Source of the DNA: Spirochaetales bacterium
Lineage (GTDB): Bacteria; Spirochaetota; Spirochaetia; SZUA-6; DRHE01
DNA: 46,270 bases
Direction of reading: 5' to 3'
Assembly: GCA_016930895.1 (NCBI GenBank)
Contig: JAFGFV010000202.1
Coordinates: forward strand, 1 to 46,270
Positions within the stretch are counted from its first letter, which is position 1. Each line of letters opens with the position of its first letter. Position numbers and translations under genes: made by a program. Positions 40,961 through 46,270 of the stretch are shown in pieces. The notes below the pieces were generated by a model that was given only the letters and a program-made list of their open reading frames with translations, was not told where the DNA came from and made no database searches.

Positions 40961-40989
40961 CGGGCCTGTCCGTTCGCCGGACAGGCTCG
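40961..40989. terminator. 12-bp hairpin between convergent genes
   Basis: GCCTGTCCG (40964-40972) and CGGACAGGC (40978-40986) form a perfect 9-bp stem with loop TTCGC, extended to 12 bp by C-G, G-C and G-T pairs at 40961-40963 with 40987-40989. It starts 33 nt after the zinc-ribbon stop and lies just before the stop of the convergent gene, so a bidirectional terminator is likely. T runs are short on both sides. A small GACGA-GTTT-TCGTC hairpin lies at 40940-40953. Confidence 0.6.
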
Positions 40990-40991
40990 TG

Positions 40992-41462
40992 TCATTTCCG
41001 GCTCAGGAACTGCAGCCACTGCCGGTTCTCGGGAGTGTCGCACACCATGAGGGTTCGCTGACTGCACACCACGAGGTGCGAGCCGCAGAAGATGTTCTTG
41101 AGGGGGGTTGGACGCCACTCGGCCAGAGCGGCAAGGACTTGGGCCGGCGAAAGCTGCCTGCGGAGCCACTGCTTGGTGGAACAGGCGTCCACGATGGCCA
41201 CGCGGCGAATCTCCTCCCTCGGCATGAGAACCGTTTCGCTCAGCTCCTCGTCCTTCTTTCGCGAAAGAATCACGTCGAGGATCGAGCGCCGGCCGCCCTT
41301 GGAGTACTCGTAGACGAGACTCCCGGCCGAGGCGAAGAGGATTCCGAAGGTGTCGGGCAGTTCGGCGAGGTAGGTGTGGGAGATCGATTTGTAGAGCACC
41401 GGCTCCCCCAGCTCCTCTTCCTTTTTCTGCCAGAACTCCGCTACGTCCTTTGCTGTTTCCAT
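40992..41462 (-). CDS. Uncharacterised 156-residue protein
   Basis: I do not recognise this protein. It starts METAKDVAEFWQKKEEELGE at ATG 41462, after AGGTGGAT on the minus strand. It appears soluble with alternating helices and strands; landmarks are GILFASAGSLVYEYSKGGRR, SILDVILSRKKDEEL and VCDTPENRQWLQFLSRK. The central strands resemble a PH-like or DNA/protein-binding beta fold only loosely. Its start overlaps the end of the acyltransferase gene by 22 nt, so the two are probably co-translated. Confidence 0.72.
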   Translation of the reverse strand: METAKDVAEFWQKKEEELGEPVLYKSISHTYLAELPDTFGILFASAGSLVYEYSKGGRRSILDVILSRKKDEELSETVLMPREEIRRVAIVDACSTKQWLRRQLSPAQVLAALAEWRPTPLKNIFCGSHLVVCSQRTLMVCDTPENRQWLQFLSRK

Positions 41463-42193
41463 TGATCCACCTGTCTTTCGATTTCGTCGTGGGATTGCTG
41501 CAGGATTCTGTGGACCGCGCCTCTCCCGACCGCCGGGGGATACAGAGAGAGGAACTTGACCCGGTACACGCAGTCCTTGAGATTCCTGATCAGGTTCCGC
41601 AGGTGGGAAATCTGTAACCCACCCCCTACGGCCACCGATACGACCGGAAGCTCCGCCTGGCTCAGGATCGTCCGCACGGCGGCCGAGTGAAACGCGCCCA
41701 CGCGCCCTGAGCGCGAGCGGGTCCCTTCGGGAAACACGGCCGGGCAGATCCCCTGCTCCCTGGCCAGACGGGCCAGCCGGATGAGCTCGGTCTGGGCGGA
41801 CCGGAAGTCTCCGTGCCGGTCGATCAGAGCGTGGCTGCCGTTTCGCAGGGCGAAGGACAAGGCGGGGATCCCGCGCGCCAGCTCTTTCTTGGCCACGAAA
41901 CGAACGGGGCGGTCCGGAAGACTGTAGGCCAGCACGGGGATATCCGCCAGGCTCTGGTGGTTGCACACGAGCAGGAAGGTGCGGGGAAGCTCGACCCCGA
42001 TACGGCGCTCGATCCGCACCTGGAATCCCGCGTACGCCTTGACCACCGCGATCAGCCGGCGAAGGCCCCCGTACTGGAGACGATCGAACAGCTCCCGGTC
42101 CCCTCGGGCGACCCGCGGGGACACGAGGCGGAAGAGAACCTCGTAGACCACCAAGAGCAGCCCCACACACAGCAGGGCCAACACCACTCCCAT
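41441..42193 (-). CDS. 1-acylglycerol-3-phosphate O-acyltransferase family (PlsC-like)
   Basis: PlsC-type enzymes acylate lysophosphatidate or related acceptors at the inner membrane. The 250-residue product has an N-terminal membrane segment (VVLALLCVGLLLVVYEVLF), the catalytic NHQSLADIP (HX4D) block, and FPEGTRSRSG, the phosphate-binding block. It lies divergent to a GT2 glycosyltransferase, 68 bp away. Phospholipid synthesis is the default role; acylation of a glycolipid is possible given the neighbour. Confidence 0.9.
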   Translation of the reverse strand: MGVVLALLCVGLLLVVYEVLFRLVSPRVARGDRELFDRLQYGGLRRLIAVVKAYAGFQVRIERRIGVELPRTFLLVCNHQSLADIPVLAYSLPDRPVRFVAKKELARGIPALSFALRNGSHALIDRHGDFRSAQTELIRLARLAREQGICPAVFPEGTRSRSGRVGAFHSAAVRTILSQAELPVVSVAVGGGLQISHLRNLIRNLKDCVYRVKFLSLYPPAVGRGAVHRILQQSHDEIERQVDQWKQQRT

Positions 42194-42202
42194 CGCGGCC
42201 CT

Positions 42203-42208
42203 ACAATA
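42203..42208 (-). promoter_or_regulatory. Possible -10 box before the acyltransferase gene
   Basis: TATTGT on the minus strand (42208-42203) lies 9 nt before the ATG at 42193. The -35 candidate 18 nt upstream, CTTTCA (42232-42227), is weak. The distance matches the short-leader promoters elsewhere in this window. Confidence 0.35.
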
Positions 42209-42223
42209 CCACGCTTTCGAAGA

Positions 42224-42253
42224 TTGTGAAAGGATGACCGGCTGTTGTATAGT
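42224..42253 (+). promoter_or_regulatory. Promoter directly before the GT2 glycosyltransferase gene
   Basis: TTGTGA (42224-42229), an 18-nt spacer and TATAGT (42248-42253) lie only 8 nt before the ATG at 42262. The intervening GCGGGAGA resembles a ribosome-binding site, but transcription would start at about 42260, leaving most of it out of the mRNA. Either the gene is leaderless or another start is used. Confidence 0.6.
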
Positions 42254-42261
42254 GCGGGAGA

Positions 42262-43425
42262 ATGTACCCGCAGATCCTGTTTTACCTCTTCGCCTCCGCC
42301 TCGGTGATCACCCTGGCTGTTCACCTGGTTCTCGCAACCGGGGTTGTCCTGAACCGCCTCCGAGACCGAAACGACAGGCGCCGCCGGCCGCCCCGGGCGG
42401 CCTCCTGCGGAGTCTCGGTGATCGTCGTGGCCAAGGACGAGGAAGCCTCCCTGCCCGGTCTGCTCGCTTCGCTGGAGACCCAGACCGTCCAGGGATTCGA
42501 GGTCGTGCTCGTGAACGACCGGTCCCGAGATTCCACCGGCGCCCTGATGGAGCGTTTCCGAGAGTCTCACAGCGATCGTGTGAAGGTGGTTTCCAATCAC
42601 CGGGAGCCGGAGGGCCTGGGGCCGAAACAGTTCGTCCTGGATATCGCCGTCGAAGCAGCCTCCGGGCAGGTGCTGCTGTTCACCGACGCGGACTGCGTCC
42701 TGCCGGCGACCTGGGTGGAGCAGCTGCTGCCCTACTTCGACGACAGCCGGGTGGGCATCGTGTTCGGGCAGATCGCACTGAGGGAGCCCGGGAGTTTCCT
42801 TGGAAGGTTCCAGGCTTTCGACCAGCCGCTGATCCACCAGTGGAACTCCGCCACGGCGGGCCTGGGCATGCCCGGTAGCTGCTTCGGCAACAACCTCGCT
42901 GCCCGCAGGCAGGCGATCGACGCAGTCGGAGGCTTTCGGGGCCTGGGCTACACCCTGACCGAGGATGCGGCCCTGACCTCCGCCGTGGCCAAAGCGGGCT
43001 GGCGGGTCCGAGTTTCCACCTGGACCGGAACCATGATCCGCACCGAGCCGCAGGCAACCTGGCGGGACTTTCTCAACCAGCACCTGCGCTGGAACTCGGG
43101 AGGGTTCTACCATCAGGACTTCTCCAACCGTTTCGGATATCGCTACATCACGGTCTTCCTGATCGTCAGCATCGTGGTGGTTCCCGCGTGTCCGTTCTGG
43201 CCCGCTCTGCTCATCATGCCCGTGTCCTCGCTCCTGAGCGTTGGCCTGCTGGCGCTGCTGGCCGGGCTGCTCTATCGCGCGGACAAGGTCCGGTACCTGC
43301 TGCGACTGGTCCCCTATACCCTGTTCTTCATGGTGTTCTACAGCTATGTCACCTTCCTGAGCATCCTGCGGGTCTCGCCGGAATGGAAGGGGCGGCGATT
43401 CCAGTCTGCCCCCCCTGCCGGCTGA
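42262..43425 (+). CDS. Membrane GT2-family glycosyltransferase
   Basis: The 387-residue product has one N-terminal membrane segment, a GT-A catalytic domain (SVIVVAKDEEASLPGLLAS; VLVNDRSRDSTG; TDADCVLP with the DxD motif; TEDAALT; QHLRWNSGG with QxxRW) and three to four C-terminal membrane segments. This is the layout of processive or lipid-linked GT2 enzymes. The acceptor is unknown; a membrane lipid such as a glycolipid or carotenoid is plausible, given the divergent acyltransferase. Alternative starts inside the N-terminal membrane segment are unlikely. Confidence 0.88.
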   Translation: MYPQILFYLFASASVITLAVHLVLATGVVLNRLRDRNDRRRRPPRAASCGVSVIVVAKDEEASLPGLLASLETQTVQGFEVVLVNDRSRDSTGALMERFRESHSDRVKVVSNHREPEGLGPKQFVLDIAVEAASGQVLLFTDADCVLPATWVEQLLPYFDDSRVGIVFGQIALREPGSFLGRFQAFDQPLIHQWNSATAGLGMPGSCFGNNLAARRQAIDAVGGFRGLGYTLTEDAALTSAVAKAGWRVRVSTWTGTMIRTEPQATWRDFLNQHLRWNSGGFYHQDFSNRFGYRYITVFLIVSIVVVPACPFWPALLIMPVSSLLSVGLLALLAGLLYRADKVRYLLRLVPYTLFFMVFYSYVTFLSILRVSPEWKGRRFQSAPPAG

Positions 43426-43462
43426 TCGCCTGCTCCTTGGGACCTCGGCAGGCCGGCCGGCA

Positions 43463-43488
43463 GGCCCGGGCGCCCGGAAGGGCGGGCC
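43463..43488. terminator. GC-rich hairpin between convergent genes
   Basis: GGCCC (43463-43467) with GGGCC (43484-43488) and GCCC (43472-43475) with GGGC (43480-43483) close on a GGAA tetraloop, with a 4-nt bulge on one side. It lies between the GT2 stop and the convergent HAD stop. No T run follows. Confidence 0.35.
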
Positions 43489-43491
43489 CGC

Positions 43492-44232
43492 TCACGCCTC
43501 CAGCGCCCCGGTCACGAGGGCAGGCAGCTGGGCGAGGGTCACCACCGGCACCGGCGAACTCTCCAGCCACTCCGGTTTCACGTAACCCCACGCCGCCAGG
43601 TAGAGCGCCACGCGGTCGGAGGTTTGGCGGATGGCCAGGAGGTGGTCGATCTGGTCATCCACGAGCAACGCCGACGAGGGGTTCCAGCGGTTCAGGACCT
43701 GGTGGAGCCGGCGTCCTTTTCCGCTCTTGTCAGCGTGGAGTATCCGCTCCAGTGGAAACCCGATCCCGGCCGAGGCCAGGATCTCCGCGATGAACTCCGA
43801 ACGCTTGGTCGAGAGGATGAACAGCCCCGGGTGGCCGGCCCACTGCGGGAGGTGGGCAGCCATCTCCGGGTACAGGGAATTGAGCCGCATCCAGTAGGCC
43901 CGGTCGCGGCGCAGGAGCGCCCCTCTGGCGGCGTAGAAGCGATCGCGAAGCCGGGCCATCTCCGCAGCACCTTTGTCCGCCGCCAGAGCGTCGAAGTCGG
44001 CCTGCGAGTCGACCGCGAGCCCCTTATACAGGATCTCCTGGCAGATCATGAAGTCCTCCCCGCTGCGGACGTACGGCCGCAGGCGGAGAAAATCGGCCAT
44101 CCTCTGGTCGCGCTGCGCCGGAGGGATTTCCGTGTGGGGCCGGCCAAAGCAAGCCTCCCAGGAACTGGCGAAGCATTCGGCTGCGGAATCGCAGATCACT
44201 CCGTCGAAATCCAGGAAGACGAGTGAGCCCAT
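43492..44232 (-). CDS. HAD-superfamily phosphatase-like protein
   Basis: The 246-residue product starts MGSLVFLDFDGVICDSAAEC (ATG 44232 after GGAGGGG) with the HAD nucleophile motif DFDGV. LFILSTKRSEFI is the motif-II region, the lysine in HADKSGKGRRL the motif-III candidate, and LLVDDQIDHLLAIRQ the motif-IV acidic pair. The cap is helical. The substrate cannot be read from sequence; phosphoglycolate-like or sugar phosphate activity is possible. It is divergent to the TPR lipoprotein gene, with a palindrome between. Confidence 0.8.
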   Translation of the reverse strand: MGSLVFLDFDGVICDSAAECFASSWEACFGRPHTEIPPAQRDQRMADFLRLRPYVRSGEDFMICQEILYKGLAVDSQADFDALAADKGAAEMARLRDRFYAARGALLRRDRAYWMRLNSLYPEMAAHLPQWAGHPGLFILSTKRSEFIAEILASAGIGFPLERILHADKSGKGRRLHQVLNRWNPSSALLVDDQIDHLLAIRQTSDRVALYLAAWGYVKPEWLESSPVPVVTLAQLPALVTGALEA

Positions 44233-44276
44233 GGACGTACCCCTCCTGTCCCTGCAGTCCCTTCTCCCCGGACCTG

Positions 44277-44302
44277 CAGTATGATACTGTGTGCAGTATA
44301 GT
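44277..44302. promoter_or_regulatory. CAGTAT inverted repeat and -10 boxes between HAD and TPR genes
   Basis: CAGTATGATACTG (44277-44289) is a 6-bp perfect inverted repeat around one base, and the half site CAGTAT recurs at 44294-44299. TATAGT (44297-44302) is a plus-strand -10 box overlapping that half site, 16 nt before the TPR start at 44319. TATACT reads on the minus strand at 44300-44295 and could serve the HAD gene. No strong -35 box is seen on either side. Confidence 0.4.
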
Positions 44303-44318
44303 GATGATCGCCAAGGTG

Positions 44319-45263
44319 ATGAAGAAGCTGGTGTCAGGCTTCGCGGGGCTGGCACTGGTTGTGGTTGTCGGCTCGTGCGCCAGCAGCGTACGCGGGGAGC
44401 AGCTGGCGGTCGAGTACTACAATCTGGGCAACGCCTACTACGAGCTGGGCCGCCACGAGCAGGCGATAGCCTTCTACCGCAAGGCGCTCATCCTGGATCG
44501 GGAGAACCGGCGCGCCCGTTTCAACCTGGCACTCTCCCTGCTGGAGGACGGGCAGGTGGAGGAAGCGCTCGCGGAGCTTCGTGAGCTTGAGAGCCAGGAC
44601 CCGGAGAATCTCGAGATACTGGCGGCGCTCGCCTACGCGCACAGCACCGCGGGCGCCGCCGACGAGGCGATCGCGACGTATCGTCAGCTCCTCGCAGTGG
44701 CCCCAGCGAGCGCGGATGCTCGATACAATCTGGCCACCATCCTGTGGAGGACCGGGCGGCTGGAGGCGGCGCTGGAGGAGTTCCTGATCCTCCGGGACAG
44801 CGCTCCGGAGGACCTCGAGGCGGTGCTGTCGGCGGGAACGCTCCTACTGGAGCTCGAAGACTACGAGAACGCCGCGCTGGTGCTCGCCGAGTATCTGCAG
44901 TCCAAGCCGGAAGACGCCGGCGGACACCTCCTGCTGGCCAGGGCTTACCGCGGGCAGGAGCGTTACGACCGGGCCTTGGGGGCCTTGGAAGACGCCCTGG
45001 CCCAGGACGAGGATCTGGCCGAGGCATGGTTCGAAAGCGCCGAGATCCTCCTGACCCGGGTAGAGGATCCGGAGCGCGGGATCACCGCCCTCGAGCAGGC
45101 CCTGGCGTACGGCTTCAAGTCTCCCGAGGCCATCGACAGGCTCCTGTCGGCGGATGGTCTTCTGGAACGCGAGCGCGTGCTCGCTGTGCTCGCGAAAGCC
45201 GGGGTCACCCCTGAACGAACACAAGGGTCTGCCGAAGCCACTGAAGGGGTTGGCGAGGAATAG
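44319..45263 (+). CDS. TPR-repeat lipoprotein
   Basis: The 314-residue product begins MKKLVSGFAGLALVVVVGSC, a lipoprotein signal with lipobox VVGSC, so the mature N-terminal cysteine (C20) is probably lipidated. Six to seven tetratricopeptide repeats follow, for example AVEYYNLGNAYYELGRHEQA and ADARYNLATILWRTGRLEAA. TPR domains are protein-interaction scaffolds. ATG 44319 is preferred to ATG 44304 because it starts directly at the signal peptide and lies after the predicted transcription start. Confidence 0.88.
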   Translation: MKKLVSGFAGLALVVVVGSCASSVRGEQLAVEYYNLGNAYYELGRHEQAIAFYRKALILDRENRRARFNLALSLLEDGQVEEALAELRELESQDPENLEILAALAYAHSTAGAADEAIATYRQLLAVAPASADARYNLATILWRTGRLEAALEEFLILRDSAPEDLEAVLSAGTLLLELEDYENAALVLAEYLQSKPEDAGGHLLLARAYRGQERYDRALGALEDALAQDEDLAEAWFESAEILLTRVEDPERGITALEQALAYGFKSPEAIDRLLSADGLLERERVLAVLAKAGVTPERTQGSAEATEGVGEE

Positions 45264-45277
45264 AGGGCCCGAGGGAT

Positions 45278-45916
45278 CTATTTCTGCAGCGCGGTCAGGA
45301 TCCTGTGGATCTGCACCTCCGAGTGCTTCACCGACTGGGAAGAATCGATGTCATGGAGCAGGCCCCTTTCGCGATAGTAGGCAATCAGGGGCTCGGTCTG
45401 CTGACGGTACACCTCGAGACGCTTGCGGATCGCCTCGATCTTGTCGTCGTCCCGAATGTACAGCTCGCCGCCGCAGGCGTCGCAGACGTTCTCCACCTTT
45501 GGCGGAAGATTGTCGACGTGGTAGATCGCTCCGCAGGACCTGCACACGCGCCGCCCGGACAGGCGCCGCACCACCACCTCGTCGTCGATCCGGAAGTTGA
45601 TGACTGCGTCGAGATTCTGGAATCCGGACAAGGCGTCGGCCTGAGGAATCGTGCGTGGGAAGCCGTCCAGGATGTACCCGTTGCGGGTGTCCGGACGGCT
45701 CAGTCGTTCTCGCACGAGCTCGACCGTGAGCTCGTCGGGAACCAGCTCCCCGCGTTCCATGATGCCCTTGACCCGGCTGCCGAGCTCCGTCTGGTTCTTG
45801 ACGGCTTCTCGGAAGATGTCTCCCGTGGAGATCTGCGGGACCTGCAGCTTGCGGCTGACCGCACCCGCCAGGGTACCCTTACCGGCCCCGGGGGCCCCGA
45901 GAAAGATGAGATTCAT
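45278..45916 (-). CDS. adk: Adenylate kinase (zinc LID form)
   Basis: Adk converts ATP and AMP to two ADP. The 212-residue product has the P-loop GAPGAGKGT, the AMP-binding STGDIFREAV, and GYILDGFPRT. Its LID domain carries the zinc ligands C-R-S-C and C-D-A-C (CRSCGAIYH ... CDACGG), the structural-zinc type. In many bacteria adk follows secY in the spc operon; here it stands 41 kb away. Its ATG overlaps the stop of the upstream zinc-ribbon gene by 4 nt (ATGA). Confidence 0.96.
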   Translation of the reverse strand: MNLIFLGAPGAGKGTLAGAVSRKLQVPQISTGDIFREAVKNQTELGSRVKGIMERGELVPDELTVELVRERLSRPDTRNGYILDGFPRTIPQADALSGFQNLDAVINFRIDDEVVVRRLSGRRVCRSCGAIYHVDNLPPKVENVCDACGGELYIRDDDKIEAIRKRLEVYRQQTEPLIAYYRERGLLHDIDSSQSVKHSEVQIHRILTALQK

Positions 45917-46155
45917 GTGCTCTCCTCGCCTTCCCGTCCTGCCTGCATGGTGCCGCGGGAACGATTCAGGGCGTAGCGAACGGCGCAGGCCTGGGAACAG
46001 GTCTTGTCATCGTACCCGGCGCCCGCCGGGAAGTAGCCGCCACAGTTTGCGCAGCGCAGGAAACTCGCGGCGCATTCCTCGCTGCAGTAGAGTTTCCTGA
46101 ACGCGAGTGACGGGTCTATGTACCTGCCGCAGGTCTTGCAGCGTACGTAATGCAT
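45913..46155 (-). CDS. 80-residue protein with two four-cysteine zinc sites
   Basis: The product starts MHYVRCKTCGRYIDPSLAF and has eight cysteines in four pairs (CKTC, CSEEC, CANC, CSQAC), suggesting two treble-clef-like zinc sites, followed by a basic tail. I cannot name it; similar small zinc proteins are often nucleic-acid or protein adaptors. It overlaps adk by 4 nt, so it is probably co-translated with it. Its promoter lies only 9 nt before the ATG, with no ribosome-binding site. Confidence 0.75.
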   Translation of the reverse strand: MHYVRCKTCGRYIDPSLAFRKLYCSEECAASFLRCANCGGYFPAGAGYDDKTCSQACAVRYALNRSRGTMQAGREGEEST

Positions 46156-46164
46156 CCGTCGAGC

Positions 46165-46194
46165 ATCTTAGCGGAGAGCTCGGCGCCGCGTCAA
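46165..46194 (-). promoter_or_regulatory. Promoter directly before the 80-residue gene and adk
   Basis: On the minus strand TTGACG (46194-46189), an 18-nt spacer and TAAGAT (46170-46165) lie 9 nt before the ATG at 46155. The expected transcription start is within 2-3 nt of the start codon. The intervening GCTCGACGG has no ribosome-binding site, so the mRNA should be leaderless. Confidence 0.65.
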
Positions 46195-46206
46195 CGCCCG
46201 CAGGCT

Positions 46207-46270
46207 TCACGCTCCTGCCTCATCGCCGCTCCCCCCTCGGGCAGGAACCTCATCGTCGGCTTCCAGGAGC
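46207..46270 (-). CDS. Possible C-terminal end of a further minus-strand gene
   Basis: A frame open from the window edge reads LLEADDEVPARGGSGDEAGA and then TGA (46209-46207). The acidic, Gly-rich composition suits a protein C-terminus, and the promoter of the next gene begins just after it. Only 21 codons are visible, so this is uncertain. Confidence 0.35.
   Translation of the reverse strand, partial: LLEADDEVPARGGSGDEAGA

Noticed and set aside
1..46270. Mobile elements, phage genes or integration sites
   Set aside because: No transposase, integrase, phage structural gene or terminal inverted repeats were found; gene content is core throughout.

Overview
The window reads as a chromosome segment from a GC-rich (about 60-65% by eye) spirochaete, probably of the Spirochaetales. 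Supporting signs are a very long SpiroCoCo-type coiled-coil protein, RNase Y next to a YmdB phosphoesterase, a bactofilin/M23/YaaR/RicT cluster, several proteins that resemble families known mainly from spirochaetes, and a spc/alpha ribosomal operon lacking adk-map-infA between secY and rpmJ. I see no insertion sequence, phage, CRISPR array, rRNA or tRNA. Apart from unusual protein tails and regulatory DNA this is core genome.

Layout. (1) 1-7.7 kb: end of the spc operon and the alpha operon (rpsN tail, rpsH, rplF, rplR, rpsE, rpmD, rplO, secY, rpmJ, rpsM, rpsK, rpsD, rpoA, rplQ), all on the plus strand. L30, L15 and L17 carry long low-complexity C-terminal tails. (2) 7.7-15.1 kb: a small membrane protein, a 1096-residue transmembrane protein with a huge glutamate-rich repeat, then rny, a ymdB-like gene with an apparent CTG start, and tlyA. 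(3) 15.0-22.0 kb: a GerMN-domain membrane protein (minus), then ptsI, der, a merR-type regulator, a UDP-sugar pyrophosphorylase and a secreted protein with a possible NlpC/P60-like cysteine, tightly packed on plus. (4) 22.0-30.7 kb: the SpiroCoCo gene with a structured leader, grpE-dnaK-dnaJ with a perfect palindrome over the -35 region, and an orphan membrane histidine kinase. (5) 30.7-33.1 kb: butyrate kinase, a secreted Asp-rich 24-residue-repeat protein and an RlmB-type methyltransferase. (6) 33.1-36.6 kb, minus strand: tatD, dus and a large uncharacterised gene. (7) 36.7-39.7 kb: M23 peptidase, bactofilin, yaaR, ricT, driven from a promoter back-to-back with the tatD promoter. (8) 39.7-46.3 kb: mixed strands with HAD hydrolases, a zinc-ribbon gene behind a structured leader, an acyltransferase divergent from a GT2 glycosyltransferase, a TPR lipoprotein, adk and another zinc-ribbon gene.

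Main themes are translation and protein secretion, RNA turnover and rRNA/tRNA modification (RNase Y, RicT, TlyA, RlmB, Dus), protein folding, and cell-envelope architecture (M23, bactofilin, SpiroCoCo). The most unusual signals are: sigma70-like promoters with 18-nt spacers whose -10 box lies only 8-14 nt before a start codon, implying leaderless or nearly leaderless mRNAs; the charged low-complexity tails on three ribosomal proteins, followed by the giant acidic membrane protein; and a 170-nt hairpin-rich leader in front of a 57-residue zinc-ribbon protein. I did not recognise a wholly new multi-gene system; the strongest candidates for undescribed biology are these individual features.
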